A DNA stretch of 64,000 nt from Pseudomonas sp. efr-133-TYG-5 (GCF_030209175.1 NZ_JARVSM010000003.1:124001-188000); one strand, 5' to 3'. Shown: positions 7,392 to 16,735, numbered from the stretch's first letter. Made by a program: numbers and translations. Notes: generated from the sequence alone by a model not told the origin.

Positions 7392-9326
7392 TCAGATACG
7401 AAAATGCGCGGTCATGCGCTGCAAGTCCTGCCCCAGCGCCGCCAGTTCAAGGGTCGCGGTAGCACTTTCTTCGCTGGCCACGGCCGACTGATCGGCGACA
7501 TCGCGCACACTGACGATGCTGCGATTGATCTCATCGGCCACGGCGCTCTGCTGCTCGGCAGCGGCGGAAATCTGCAGGCTCATTTGCTGGATCGTGCCGA
7601 TCGAATGATTGATCTCAGTGATCGCCTGCTCGGCCTTCTGCGCCAGCACCACGGTGTCCAGCGTGCGCTCGCGGCTGGCCGTCATCAGTGTAGAAGCTGC
7701 TTGCGTGCCCTGTTGCAGCGTGACGATCAGCGCTTCGATCTCCTTGGTCGAATCCTGCGTGCGTTGCGCCAGCGAACGCACTTCATCGGCGACCACCGCA
7801 AAACCGCGTCCCTGCTCACCCGCTCGCGCCGCTTCAATCGCCGCGTTCAGCGCCAACAGATTGGTCTGCTCGGCGACAGCCTTGATCACATCGATGACCT
7901 TGCCAATCTGCTCGCTGTCCTGGGACAACACGTTCATCGCCCCGCCCAACTCCTCGATGGCCACCGACAGCTCGCTGATCTGCAACGTGGCCTGCTTGAC
8001 CACCGCGCTGCCTTGGCGCGCCTGCTGATCGGCCAGTGTCGCGGCAGCGGAGGCGTCGGTGGTGTTGCGCGCCACCTCCTGCACCGTCGACGCCATTTCG
8101 TGCATCGCCGTGGCGACCTGGTCCACCTCGACCTTCTGCTGGCGCACACCGGCGCTGGTCTGCTCGCTCATCGCCGAGAGCTTCTCGGCCGACGTGGAAA
8201 TATGCGTCACCCCGTTCCCGATCCCCTGCACCAGCGTGTTCAGGCTTTGCGCCATGTCCTGCATCGCATTCTGCAGATCGCCCAACTCATCCTTGCGGCT
8301 GGATTTGGCCTGTACCGTCAGATCGCCCTTGGCAATCCGGCGTGCCAACTCCACCGTCAGCGCCAGTGGCGCGGTGATCTGCCGCGAGATCAGCACCGCC
8401 GCCAACAGACCGATCACCAGCGCCAGCACGGTCAGCACGGCAATCTGGATAAAGGCGCGATGTTGGTCCTCACGCGCCAGGCGCTGCTGGGTGTCCATCA
8501 GGCCGGTCATGATGCTGTCCATCGCCTGGCTCTGTTGATCGACCTGCTGGCGCAGGCTCTGCTTCTGCTCGAACAGCGCCGCCACCTGCACCAGCACGTC
8601 GCGATAACGGCGGATGCCGGCCTGCGCTTCCTCCAGCTGACCCGACAGCGCGGCCGGCAACGCACTGCGCGCCTTGTTCATGTCGGCGAGAAACGCATCG
8701 GTGGTGTCCAGCAGCACCTGCTTGTTGGCCTCGCTCGGCACCGCGATGTAACGACGCAGCATCAGACGAAACATCGTCATGCCGTTGCGCAGATCCGCCA
8801 CCGTACGCAGGTCCGCCACGCGCGCAGCGTCGGCAGACGCCAGCGCACTGGCCGTGGCGCTCTCGAACAGCCTGTTGAAGGTCTCGGCATATTTATCCGA
8901 CATCGCCCCCAGCGGTTTCAGGGCATCGGCCGTCGCCTTGTCCGCCTCGATAAGACGTTTTACGCGTTGATCGTAGGCCACCGTGGTGTCCTGCAATTGC
9001 TTCAACGCTTGCTGGTTTTCCGCCCGCTTCAGGGTTTGCAATGCCTTGCCAATCAAACCCTGCAACACACTGAGCTGCGACTGATAAGCCTCGGCAAACG
9101 CCCCATCCGCCGCCGCTTCGTATTGCTTCTCGGATAGACGCATGTCCTGCGTCGCATCGTTGAGCGTGCCGATCAGACGCGTGGTGTCCAGGCGATCCAC
9201 CAGCACATTGCTGCTGCTATAACCGATGAAGGCCACCGCCACCACCGCCAACAAAAGCACAGCAAAACCGCCGCCCAACTTGCGGGAAACCTTGATGTTG
9301 CCGAGGAAATTCGATGTTTCTGCCAT
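7392..9326 (-). CDS. Methyl-accepting chemotaxis protein with large helical sensor
   Basis: A 644-residue chemoreceptor. One membrane segment lies near residues 17-38 and a second near 292-315. Between them is a roughly 255-residue helical ligand-binding region whose size fits the helical bimodular (HBM) class known from Pseudomonas McpS-like receptors. A HAMP domain follows ([19 protein letters not shown]), then a methylation and signalling domain with the conserved hairpin tip ([32 protein letters not shown]). The C-terminus (AHFRI) lacks a CheR-tethering pentapeptide. The ligand is unknown; organic acids bind some HBM receptors. Monocistronic. Confidence 0.93.
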   Translation of the reverse strand: MAETSNFLGNIKVSRKLGGGFAVLLLAVVAVAFIGYSSSNVLVDRLDTTRLIGTLNDATQDMRLSEKQYEAAADGAFAEAYQSQLSVLQGLIGKALQTLKRAENQQALKQLQDTTVAYDQRVKRLIEADKATADALKPLGAMSDKYAETFNRLFESATASALASADAARVADLRTVADLRNGMTMFRLMLRRYIAVPSEANKQVLLDTTDAFLADMNKARSALPAALSGQLEEAQAGIRRYRDVLVQVAALFEQKQSLRQQVDQQSQAMDSIMTGLMDTQQRLAREDQHRAFIQIAVLTVLALVIGLLAAVLISRQITAPLALTVELARRIAKGDLTVQAKSSRKDELGDLQNAMQDMAQSLNTLVQGIGNGVTHISTSAEKLSAMSEQTSAGVRQQKVEVDQVATAMHEMASTVQEVARNTTDASAAATLADQQARQGSAVVKQATLQISELSVAIEELGGAMNVLSQDSEQIGKVIDVIKAVAEQTNLLALNAAIEAARAGEQGRGFAVVADEVRSLAQRTQDSTKEIEALIVTLQQGTQAASTLMTASRERTLDTVVLAQKAEQAITEINHSIGTIQQMSLQISAAAEQQSAVADEINRSIVSVRDVADQSAVASEESATATLELAALGQDLQRMTAHFRI

Positions 9327-9900
9327 GTTCAGCCTCTAACGTCCCGGCGCGGTCACACGCCAGGCACAAAAAAATGGATCTCAGGCAACCGCCGTTGCCG
9401 CTGACATTCGGGATCGTCGTCCTGGGCGAGTAGCGGGCAGTTCCCACTGTCCCGGCTGCAACAGGCTGATGCGCAAAGCCGTACCGACGACGCACACATC
9501 AGCGGACAAATCCGCCGGCGCAGAGCAACAACGCAGGGAGATTTATCGTTTCAGCAAAGGTGTTGGGAATGGATGCTATAAATTCCGGGAAAAGTTGTAC
9601 AACTTTATATTTTTGTACAATCGTTGAACTATTTCGCACACATGATGACGCAATGCCATCATTTTTTATGACGCATCGCTATCAGGGCCAAAACAGGCTG
9701 AGAATCACAGTGTTGAGCGGCTTTTTTGGCCATTACCGTAACGCCCTCCGCGACCATCTGCCTGTTTGAAGCCAAGTAGAAATGGGGACTTTTCCAAGCT
9801 GCAGCCCCGCCAGCACACCACTCAGAGACCCCCGCCCCCCACCTCACCATTCCTGATAAACTCCCCCACCTTCCCAGCCCCACCCAATCCAGAACCGCCC
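9327..9900. other. Intergenic region between chemoreceptor and dusA
   Basis: 574 bp without a convincing gene. Besides the TGTACA repeats at 9591-9620 it has an AT-rich stretch (9590-9680) and pyrimidine-rich DNA before dusA. A 69-codon frame at 9560-9769 lacks a ribosome site and family features. Confidence 0.5.
9591..9620 (+). promoter_or_regulatory. Direct repeat TGTACA-N12-TGTACA, candidate LitR/CarH-type operator
   Basis: TGTACA occurs at 9596-9601 and 9614-9619, exactly 12 bp apart. The first copy is centred in a perfect 16-bp palindrome (9591-9606) and the second in TTGTACAA. From memory, the class II LitR photoregulator of P. putida recognises T(G/A)TACA-N12-TGTA(C/T)A. The regulated gene is unclear: dusA starts 281 bp downstream and the chemoreceptor start is 265 bp away on the other side. 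Confidence 0.45.
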
Positions 9901-10896
9901 ATGTCCCCTATCACCGCCACACCCGCCCCACTCTCCCGCCGCTTCTCCGTCGCCCCGATGATGGACTGGACCGACCGCCATTGCCGTTTCTTCCTACGCC
10001 TGCTGTCGAAGAACGCCCTGCTCTATACCGAAATGGTCACCACGGGTGCACTGCTCAACGGCGATCACGAGCGTTTCCTGCGTCACAACGAAGCCGAGCA
10101 TCCGCTGGCGTTGCAGTTGGGCGGGAGTGTGCCGCTGGATCTGGCTGCTTGCGCGCGCATGGCCCAGGCGCATGGTTATGACGAGGTGAATCTGAATGTG
10201 GGCTGCCCGAGTGATCGGGTGCAGAACAACATGATCGGTGCGTGCCTGATGGGGCATCCGCAGTTGGTGGCCGATTGTGTGAAGGCGATGCGTGATGAAG
10301 TGTCGATTCCGGTGACGGTGAAGCATCGGATCGGCATCAATGGGCGCGACAGTTACGCCGAGTTGTGTGATTTCGTCGGGACGGTGCGGGATGCCGGGTG
10401 CACCAGTTTTACCGTGCATGCGCGGATTGCGATTCTGGAGGGCTTGTCGCCGAAGGAGAATCGCGACATTCCACCGTTGCGCTATGACGTGGCGGCGCAG
10501 TTGAAGGCGGATTTTCCGGAGCTGGAGATTGTCTTGAACGGCGGGATCAAGACGCTGGAGGCCTGCCATGAGCATTTGCAGACCTTTGACGGGGTGATGC
10601 TCGGACGTGAGGCTTATCACAATCCGTACTTGCTGGCGCAGGTGGATCAGCAGTTGTTCGGCAGCACCGCGCCGGTGATCAGCCGCGCCGAGGCGCTGGC
10701 GCAGTTGCGGCCTTATATTGCCGAGCATTTGCAGGCCGGTGGTGCGATGCATCACATCACGCGGCATGTGCTGGGGCTGGGCATCGGGTTCCCGGGGGCG
10801 CGCAAATTCCGCCAGTTGTTGTCGGTGGATATTCACAAGGCCAAGGATCCGCTGGCGCTGCTGGATCAGGCTGCCGAGTTGCTTGAAGGCCGTTGA
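9901..10896 (+). CDS. dusA: tRNA-dihydrouridine(20/20a) synthase DusA
   Basis: A 331-residue FMN-dependent enzyme that reduces uridines 20 and 20a in the tRNA D-loop using NADPH. The TIM-barrel signature begins RRFSVAPMMDWTDRHCR. The catalytic cysteine is Cys102 in NLNVGCPSDRVQ. FMN and phosphate contacts include VKHRIGI, VLNGGIK and VMLGREAYHNP. DusA-type features include the loop around VHARIAILEGLSPKENR. I chose ATG 9901 because upstream in-frame sequence is low-complexity and Pro-rich; no strong ribosome site is visible. A terminator follows. Confidence 0.95.
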   Translation: MSPITATPAPLSRRFSVAPMMDWTDRHCRFFLRLLSKNALLYTEMVTTGALLNGDHERFLRHNEAEHPLALQLGGSVPLDLAACARMAQAHGYDEVNLNVGCPSDRVQNNMIGACLMGHPQLVADCVKAMRDEVSIPVTVKHRIGINGRDSYAELCDFVGTVRDAGCTSFTVHARIAILEGLSPKENRDIPPLRYDVAAQLKADFPELEIVLNGGIKTLEACHEHLQTFDGVMLGREAYHNPYLLAQVDQQLFGSTAPVISRAEALAQLRPYIAEHLQAGGAMHHITRHVLGLGIGFPGARKFRQLLSVDIHKAKDPLALLDQAAELLEGR

Positions 10897-10911
10897 TTGA
10901 CGGTTTGACGG

Positions 10912-10944
10912 TGCGGGCGACGAAAGAGCGTTGCCCGCAGTTTT
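10912..10944 (+). terminator. Intrinsic terminator of dusA
   Basis: An 11-bp stem with one G-T pair (10912-10922 with 10929-10939) closes an AAAGAG loop and is followed by GTTTT. Confidence 0.75.
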
Positions 10945-10971
10945 GCTGTACTGACAGGATGTCTTTTATTT

Positions 10972-11346
10972 ATGCCCGCGTTTAGCTGTGTTTCGTTCAA
11001 GCGTTTTACCCTCCTCGCTCTACTTGCCACCGCCTCTGCCAGTGCTCACGCCCACTGCGATTTCATTTGTGGCGCGGGCGAGGAAAGCCCTTTGCAGATC
11101 ACGCAGTTCACCGGTTTGATGGTGGCGACGACGGTGTTGTCGCCGTTCTACGCAACCTCCGAAGTTTCCGGTCTCAATAAACGTGTTTTCTCGCCAGAAG
11201 AAGTCGAAGCGGCGCGCTATTACCTCGCCAGCGACGGCATGCTGCAGGCCGCGTATTTCACCTCGGCCTTGCAGCGCTACCGTCAGGACTCGCCCGACTC
11301 GGCGTTGAGTGACCTCGCCGTCGCGACCTTGATCAGCGCTCAGTGA
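10972..11346 (+). CDS. Small secreted protein, DUF2388-like
   Basis: A 124-residue exported protein with a clear signal peptide (FTLLALLATASASAHA, cleavage near residue 27). The C-terminal half (EEVEAARYYLASDGMLQAAYFTSALQ, split by short loops, then SDLAVATLI) resembles the DUF2388 family found in Pseudomonas, as I recall it. Two Cys (CDFIC) follow the signal. The function of the family is unknown. It starts 75 bp after dusA but beyond a terminator, so it probably has its own promoter. It ends directly against convergent uppP. Confidence 0.75.
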   Translation: MPAFSCVSFKRFTLLALLATASASAHAHCDFICGAGEESPLQITQFTGLMVATTVLSPFYATSEVSGLNKRVFSPEEVEAARYYLASDGMLQAAYFTSALQRYRQDSPDSALSDLAVATLISAQ

Positions 11347-12177
11347 TCACGCCGCTGCTTCCGTCCAGTTCACCCAGCCAAACAGCCACGTCGCCAGAAT
11401 CAACAAGCCAAACGCGATCCGATACCAGGCGAACGCCGCGTAGCTGTGGTTGGCAATGAACTTGAGCAAGCCGCGCACGGCGATCATCGCGAACACAAAC
11501 GCGGTGACGAAGCCCAGGGCGAACACCGGCAGGTCACTGGCCTGGAACAGCTCGCGGTACTTGTAGCCGGAATACACCGCGGCGCCGACCATGGTCGGCA
11601 TGGCCAGGAAGAAAGAGAACTCCGTGGCGGCTTGGCGGGACAAGCCGAACAGCAAGCCGCCGATGATGGTCGAGCCGGATCGGGACGTGCCCGGAATCAT
11701 CGCCAGACATTGTACGAAGCCTACCTTCAACGCGTCGGACCAGCGCATGTCGTCGACATGCTCGACGCTCACCACGTGGCGACGTTGCTCCGCCCACAAC
11801 ATCACGATGCCGCCGACTACCAACGCCACGGCGACGGTGATCGGGTTGAACAGGTATTGATGGATTTTGTCAGCGAATAACACGCCGAGCACCACGGCGG
11901 GGAAAAAGGCGATCAACAGGTTCAGGGTGAAACGTTGAGCGTTGCGGTCTGTCGGCAAGCCTTTGACGATCTCGACGATCTTCGGCCGAAACTCCCACAC
12001 CACGGCAAGAATGGCCCCCAGTTGAATAATGATATTGAACGCCATGGCGCGCTCGCCGCCGAACGCCAGCAAGTCGGCGACGATAATCTGGTGACCGGTA
12101 CTGGATATGGGCAAGAACTCGGTCAGGCCTTCAACTGCACCTAGAATCAATACCTGAAAAACGGTCCACAAATCCAT
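11347..12177 (-). CDS. uppP: Undecaprenyl-diphosphatase UppP (BacA)
   Basis: A 276-residue, multi-membrane-segment phosphatase. It recycles undecaprenyl pyrophosphate to the monophosphate carrier used by peptidoglycan and exopolysaccharide synthesis. Both signature regions are intact: [14 protein letters not shown] near the N-terminus and [11 protein letters not shown] in the second half. ATG 12177 has a perfect GGAGG ribosome site five bases upstream, so the longer frame to 12315 is not used. It borders the polysaccharide locus, whose assembly consumes the same lipid carrier. Confidence 0.96.
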   Translation of the reverse strand: MDLWTVFQVLILGAVEGLTEFLPISSTGHQIIVADLLAFGGERAMAFNIIIQLGAILAVVWEFRPKIVEIVKGLPTDRNAQRFTLNLLIAFFPAVVLGVLFADKIHQYLFNPITVAVALVVGGIVMLWAEQRRHVVSVEHVDDMRWSDALKVGFVQCLAMIPGTSRSGSTIIGGLLFGLSRQAATEFSFFLAMPTMVGAAVYSGYKYRELFQASDLPVFALGFVTAFVFAMIAVRGLLKFIANHSYAAFAWYRIAFGLLILATWLFGWVNWTEAAA

Positions 12178-12676
12178 TAAGCCTCCACCAGAGCGCTTGT
12201 ATTGAGCGCCCCGCCAACTACACTCGGAAATTGAGTATCTGAAATAAAACAATCGGTATAGCGATACCCATTGCCTGAATAGGCGACGGAGAATATGTCT
12301 TATTAAAAGACACACTCAAGTCATGTTAATAATCGTCCGCCTACGAACTGGCGGGGAAAAATTTAGCCGCCAAGTAGAAAAAAGTTTGATCGACCCATAA
12401 AATGTGACCGAACTCACATTAATCACCCGCCTCGCCGAAGCGTAACGACAGTGGCAAAAGGACATAAATAAAGCCATCGCCATAGATTCAAAATAGTGGC
12501 ACAATTCCATATTGCCACCATCTAGCGAGCCTCCCTGCTAGTTCACAGCACCGAGAAAATCAACTAAAAGCTTGAAATGCTTAATTATTGTTAGAAAACT
12601 CGGGAGCCACGTCTAAAAATCGCGTGAATGTTACCAATTGTCAGTCACAGATGAGAACCGGTGCTTTAACATCCCG
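12178..12676. other. AT-rich regulatory region between uppP and the first polysaccharide regulator
   Basis: About 500 bp without a convincing gene, distinctly AT-rich relative to coding DNA. It contains a CRP/Vfr-like palindrome (12401-12420). It probably carries promoters for both divergent genes. A 64-codon minus-strand frame at 12316-12510 has no supporting features. Confidence 0.6.
12401..12420. promoter_or_regulatory. Near-consensus CRP/Vfr binding site
   Basis: AATGTGA (12401-12407) and TCACATT (12414-12420) form a perfect 7-bp palindrome with the 6-bp spacer CCGAAC, matching TGTGA-N6-TCACA. It is centred about 266 bp before the regulator start at 12677 and 233 bp before uppP. Binding by Vfr/CRP is inferred. 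Confidence 0.6.
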
Positions 12677-13444
12677 ATGTCAGCACCTAATTCGAGTCAA
12701 TGCACGATGCTCACTGGGAACTTAGCGACTAGAAGCCCGCGCCCGATAAACGCCGAACCAGGTGTTCTCACTCTGGGTCGTACCCACGGCGTGGCCGAAC
12801 ACTTCAGAACGTTAGTCGCCCGGCACGTGCAGACCGATCTGGCACTTGAGGCCAGTTCCTACGCTAGTTCATATAAGCACTATGAACACCCGGGTGCGTA
12901 CCGTGCCATCTTCATCGTCATCGACGGCCCTCAGTCCCTCGAAGACAATCTCGCGCTGGTGGAAAGCCTGCGCAGCGACAACTTGAAGCCAATCATTTGC
13001 GCGGTCATCACCGGCCGCGGCGCCTTTAACAAGATCAAGTATTATCTTGCCGGCGCCGACTTTTGTATGAAGCTCAATACACTTTCCGACGACAGCGCCG
13101 AGTTGCTCGGTGAGTTCTTCAACAGTGAAGAATGGCACCGGGATATCCATCTGACGCTCGACCCTACCCGCATCTGCCTGCTGGGCAGCAACAAGAAACT
13201 CGACATCTCGTTTGCCGAAATGAAGATTCTCGAAGCGTTTGCGCTCACCAGCAACCACATTCTCAGCCATGATCAGATCGCCAGCATCATGGGCCTCAAT
13301 ACCAATTTCTACGACCCTCGGGCGCTGGAGAAATCGATCAGCCGCTTGCGTGGAAAAATCAAGGACATGTATGGTACGAACGCGATTCAGAGCATCCGCG
13401 GCTACGGCTATCGCCTGATGCGCGGTCTGATATCGACTGCCTGA
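12677..13444 (+). CDS. Winged-helix transcriptional regulator with degenerate receiver-like domain
   Basis: A 255-residue protein from ATG 12677; a TTG at 12638 or ATG at 12707 are alternative starts, and no ribosome site decides. Residues 29-140 look like a response-regulator receiver: a strand at GVLTLG, AIFIVIDGP with Asp83 in the phosphoacceptor position, ICAVITGRG with the conserved Thr, and GADFCMKL with the conserved Lys. The acidic Mg-binding pair of strand 1 is missing (GRTHG). The C-terminal 90 residues form an OmpR-type winged helix (SFAEMKILEAF, HDQIASIMG, LEKSISRLRGKIK, IRGYGYRL). It opens the polysaccharide locus and is a likely local regulator. No kinase is nearby. Confidence 0.8.
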   Translation: MSAPNSSQCTMLTGNLATRSPRPINAEPGVLTLGRTHGVAEHFRTLVARHVQTDLALEASSYASSYKHYEHPGAYRAIFIVIDGPQSLEDNLALVESLRSDNLKPIICAVITGRGAFNKIKYYLAGADFCMKLNTLSDDSAELLGEFFNSEEWHRDIHLTLDPTRICLLGSNKKLDISFAEMKILEAFALTSNHILSHDQIASIMGLNTNFYDPRALEKSISRLRGKIKDMYGTNAIQSIRGYGYRLMRGLISTA

Positions 13445-13713
13445 CTCAAGGGCAGCCCCTTTTGCATACGAACGAAGGATCGTCTGATGCAACCATATAG
13501 CTCGAGTTGTACTTCACGCCTACTTATAACAAAGCGATTGAATGAGCGCGTCAACATAACAATAAACCTAACAACATAGCAGCAGTTCGAGTGGAACTTA
13601 TCGAGGGCCATTTAGGGCCCAGACCCTGCCTGTCGATTACTTCCAAGGAAGTTATTGCTCGCCTGCCGATTTATCTTTTTAGCCAATTTTGGTGTGTACT
13701 TTAGGAGAGAGAC

Positions 13714-14370
13714 ATGGAAACTAGTACAACCCTCCCAAGAAAATATTTTGTTGTCGTGACGCACAGTACAACGTCGCAGCGTGAACTTGAGAGCATTCTG
13801 TCCAGCGAGCGTTTCAATTCGTTTGGCACGTCTCAGGCACAAATGTTTATTGAAGGTGCTAATTCGCCCTCTTCCGCTCCCGTGTTGATGGAGTTCACTT
13901 ACCCCAGCGGCATCAGGAAAAACGTCGCCCGTACGATAGAACATGACACCCAGCGCATATTGGCCACCCTCGAATCCGAATGGCTGGCCGCGCAGTCGAA
14001 CCCTTTTCACAGCGCCCCGGCTATTACTGGAGAACCTGGCCGCACGCCGTCCGCCGTCGATGACGCCGCGCCGTGCAACGAACCCTGGCACCTCGATAAC
14101 GATCAAGGCGTCCTGGTCAAAGAAGGCATCGAGATCAGTCTTACCGGCCTGGAAACTGCCCTGGTCAGGAAAATGCTGCACCACGAAGAGCGGGTGGTCA
14201 GTCGCGATGACCTGATTCTCAGCATTGGCCGGGAACCGGAACAATACCGCGGACTGGAAATGTGCCTGAGTCGCCTGCAAGACAAGTTTAAAAGTGCCAG
14301 CAATGGTGAGCGACTGTTCCGTGCCGTCAGGAATCGCGGTTATTGCCTGATCCAGGAAGTCGTCGCTTAA
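13714..14370 (+). CDS. Winged-helix transcriptional regulator of the polysaccharide locus
   Basis: A 218-residue protein starting after a strong AGGAGAGAG ribosome site. The N-terminal 110 residues (KYFVVVTHSTTSQRELES and onward) match no family that I recognise. A Pro/Ala-rich linker follows, then a C-terminal OmpR-type winged helix (ISLTGLETALVRKML, SRDDLILSIG, LEMCLSRLQDKFK, VRNRGYCLIQ) that resembles the DNA-binding domain of the preceding gene. It has no receiver phosphorylation motifs. Its location between the first regulator and the initiating sugar transferase suggests local control of polysaccharide genes. Confidence 0.8.
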   Translation: METSTTLPRKYFVVVTHSTTSQRELESILSSERFNSFGTSQAQMFIEGANSPSSAPVLMEFTYPSGIRKNVARTIEHDTQRILATLESEWLAAQSNPFHSAPAITGEPGRTPSAVDDAAPCNEPWHLDNDQGVLVKEGIEISLTGLETALVRKMLHHEERVVSRDDLILSIGREPEQYRGLEMCLSRLQDKFKSASNGERLFRAVRNRGYCLIQEVVA

Positions 14371-14748
14371 GGACTTCTCGCCATCGAAACAAACAGAACA
14401 CGGTGCGATTACAACAATAAAAAAGCACTCTGTTTGTTCCCTCTCGTTAATGCCTGCGTGCCAACCCCACCCCTCCTACAATAGCAAACACAAGATTGAT
14501 TATTCACCCCTTCCTGCGCGACCTTTTCTAACGCCGAGTTGCCCCGCTACTTCCATAGTTGCACTTGGCCATCTTGTTAGAACTCGTCAGACAGCATTCC
14601 CGGCAATAACTTAGTCTATTGACTGACGACAGTTCGGCATATCGACGTTGTTACCTCAGGACACTGGCTCTAAAAACAACAACAAGTCTGCTTAACAACT
14701 CGGTTTTCAACTGTTGAAACCTGAATGGACGTCTTTTGGGGATATCGT
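14371..14748. other. AT-rich intergenic region upstream of the initiating sugar transferase
   Basis: 378 bp without a gene. It holds an inverted repeat with 11 of 12 matching positions (14386-14397 with 14429-14440, around a 31-nt loop), which may end the regulator transcript. It probably also holds the promoter of the sugar transferase gene. Confidence 0.5.
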
Positions 14749-16143
14749 ATGGAACTTACTCTTGGTATCAATCGAAACACCGGCCTCAAGGGACTGACCT
14801 TTTGGGGCCAATGGGCGCTGGCACAAGCCTTTGTGGTGTCACTGTTGTTCATCCTGGCCGAGCGGCACACCGGCACCGTCGAGTTCTACTACCGGATGTG
14901 CGCCACGCTGGCCGTACTGGCTTCGGTGCCGGCTTACACGTTCAGCGGCGTTTATCGCAAGCGCGACAACTACCTGAGCGGGCTTGCCCGCCTGTTCATG
15001 GGCTGGGCGATGACGATGGCGGCACTGGCATTCATTGCCTTTGTCTGCAAGGCCGATGAGCTGTTTTCGCAGCAGGTGATCCTCAGCTGGGCGGTGTATG
15101 GCTTCCTCGGTCAGGCGCTGCTGTATGCACCGCTGCACGCGTTCTCGAAGTTCTATCAGCGCTCGCGTAAAAGCGAACACAAGACCTTGATCGTCGGTAC
15201 CGGCGAACTGGCGCTGGGCCTGGCGAAGAAGCTCAGCGAGCAGGAAAACCTGCCGCTGGTCGGTCTGGTCAGCCACGGCGCCCTGCCCGCCCTCGACGCC
15301 AATGCACCGCGCGTGGTTGGCGCCCAGGAACAATTGCTGGAGCTGATCAAGACCCACGACATCCGCCGCCTCTACATCACCCTGCCGCTGTCGGAAGCGG
15401 CGAAGATCGAAGCGATGTACGTCGATCTGCTGGGTGCCAACGTCGACGTGGTCTGGGTGCCGGACCTGAACAGCCTGACCCTGCTCAATCACTCGGTGAA
15501 AGTCGTGGACGGCCTGCCGGCGATCTACCTCAACGAAAGTCCGCTGACCAGCCGACCGACCGCTGCGCTGAGCAAGAGCCTGGTGGAGAAAGGCGTGGCG
15601 CTGCTGGCCATCGTCCTGCTCAGCCCGGTGCTGGCGTTGATCGCCCTGGCGGTGAAACTCAATTCGCCCGGCCCGGTGCTGTTCAAGCAGGATCGCCATG
15701 GCTGGAACGGCAAGGTCATCCAGGTGTGGAAGTTCCGCTCGATGCGCGTGCACGATGACCGCGAGGTCAAGCAGGCCAGCCGCAACGATTCGCGCATCAC
15801 GGCCGTCGGACGCTTCATCCGCCGCACGTCGCTGGACGAATTGCCGCAGCTGTTCAACGTCCTGCAAGGGCACATGGCGCTGGTCGGCCCGCGTCCTCAC
15901 GCCGTCGCGCACAACAACTATTACTCGGGGAAAATCCTCGCCTACATGGCCCGCCACCGCATCAAACCGGGTATCACCGGGCTGGCGCAAATCAACGGCT
16001 GCCGGGGCGAGACCGATACCCTCGACAAGATGCAGAAGCGCGTCGAGATCGACCTGCAATACATCAACAACTGGTCGTTGTGGCTGGACCTGAAGATCCT
16101 GGTGAAGACGCCGTTTACCCTGCTGTCGAAGGACATCTACTGA
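14749..16143 (+). CDS. Undecaprenyl-phosphate sugar phosphotransferase (WcaJ-like)
   Basis: A 464-residue polyprenyl-phosphate hexose-1-phosphate transferase that starts each repeat unit on the lipid carrier. About four N-terminal membrane segments are followed by a nucleotide-binding-like central domain (KTLIVGTGELALGLAKKL) and a further membrane helix (GVALLAIVLLSPVLALIAL). The catalytic bacterial sugar transferase domain follows (SPGPVLFKQDRHGWNGK, WKFRSMRVH, RRTSLDELPQLFNVLQG, LVGPRPHA, RHRIKPGITGLAQING). The donor is probably UDP-glucose or UDP-galactose, since galU and galE are in the locus. I prefer ATG 14749 (GGGGAT ribosome site) over in-frame ATG 14725. A terminator follows. Confidence 0.92.
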   Translation: MELTLGINRNTGLKGLTFWGQWALAQAFVVSLLFILAERHTGTVEFYYRMCATLAVLASVPAYTFSGVYRKRDNYLSGLARLFMGWAMTMAALAFIAFVCKADELFSQQVILSWAVYGFLGQALLYAPLHAFSKFYQRSRKSEHKTLIVGTGELALGLAKKLSEQENLPLVGLVSHGALPALDANAPRVVGAQEQLLELIKTHDIRRLYITLPLSEAAKIEAMYVDLLGANVDVVWVPDLNSLTLLNHSVKVVDGLPAIYLNESPLTSRPTAALSKSLVEKGVALLAIVLLSPVLALIALAVKLNSPGPVLFKQDRHGWNGKVIQVWKFRSMRVHDDREVKQASRNDSRITAVGRFIRRTSLDELPQLFNVLQGHMALVGPRPHAVAHNNYYSGKILAYMARHRIKPGITGLAQINGCRGETDTLDKMQKRVEIDLQYINNWSLWLDLKILVKTPFTLLSKDIY

Positions 16144-16172
16144 TGTTGCACTGACGCACCGGGCAACACCGC

Positions 16173-16196
16173 AAGGGGACGCAAGTCCCCTTTTTT
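16173..16196 (+). terminator. Intrinsic terminator of the sugar transferase gene
   Basis: AAGGGGAC (16173-16180) pairs with GTCCCCTT (16185-16192) over a GCAA tetraloop, followed by a T run. Confidence 0.85.
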
Positions 16197-16204
16197 GTGG
16201 GCGG

Positions 16205-16735
16205 AATCTGGCTAGTGGGTCAGGCTGTTGCGATGGTGGCAGTGCCGACGCCTTCGCGGGCAAGCCCGCTCCCACAGGGATCGGCGGCGCTCACTCAAAT
16301 CGGGCACGCCACAAAATCACTGTGGGAGCTTGCCTGCAAGCGATAGCGGTGGATAAGGCAATATGGATTTTGAATCGACTGGCGCCTTCGCGAGCAAGCT
16401 CGCTCCCACAGGGATCGGGGTGTGGATCGAGATACTCGCTTCACCCCGACCAATGTGGGAGCTTGCCTGCAAGCGAAGGCGGTGGGTCAGGCAACAGAGA
16501 TGTTGAATGTGCCGACGCCTTCGCGGGCAAGCCCGCTCCCACAGGGATCGGGGGATGGGCCGGGATATCCAGTTCACCCCTCTCCCACAGGGATTGGGGT
16601 GTGGATCGAGATATTCGCTCCACCCCGACCAATGTGGGAGCGTGGCTTGCCCGCGATAGCGGTGGGTCAGGCAGCACATAGGTTGAACGTGCCGACGCCT
16701 TCGCGGGCAAGCCCGCTCCCACAGGTCTCGAGAAG
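16205..16735. repeat. Array of REP/BIME elements
   Basis: About seven REP copies alternate in orientation. Forward copies (ccttcgcgggcaagcccgc, then tcccacaggg) lie near 16251, 16384, 16515 and 16696. Inverse copies (tgtgggagcttgcctgc) lie near 16320, 16453 and 16631. A longer unit including 'ggtgtggatcgagata' and 'caccccgaccaatgtggg' occurs twice (about 16415 and 16595), so a roughly 180-bp segment was tandemly duplicated. This is the whole intergenic space between the sugar transferase and yjbH-like genes. Confidence 0.9.

Noticed and set aside
7404..9137. 577-codon open frame on the + strand
   Set aside because: Exactly antisense to the chemoreceptor gene, Arg/His/Gln-rich as expected for a GC-rich shadow frame, with no family features.
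9560..9769. 69-codon frame on the + strand upstream of dusA
   Set aside because: No ribosome site and no conserved features; it overlaps the TGTACA repeats. A smaller frame inside it is equally unsupported.
12316..12510. 64-codon frame on the - strand
   Set aside because: No ribosome site, no family features, and it covers the CRP/Vfr-like palindrome.
13612..14280. 222-codon frame on the - strand
   Set aside because: Antisense to the second winged-helix regulator, which has a strong ribosome site and a DNA-binding domain.
14839..16275. 478-codon open frame on the - strand
   Set aside because: Antisense to the WcaJ-like transferase and running into the REP array.
16205..16735. Possible CRISPR array because of regularly repeated sequence
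   Set aside because: Copies alternate in orientation, spacers are related to each other, and the core is the well-known Pseudomonas REP palindrome; no cas genes are present.
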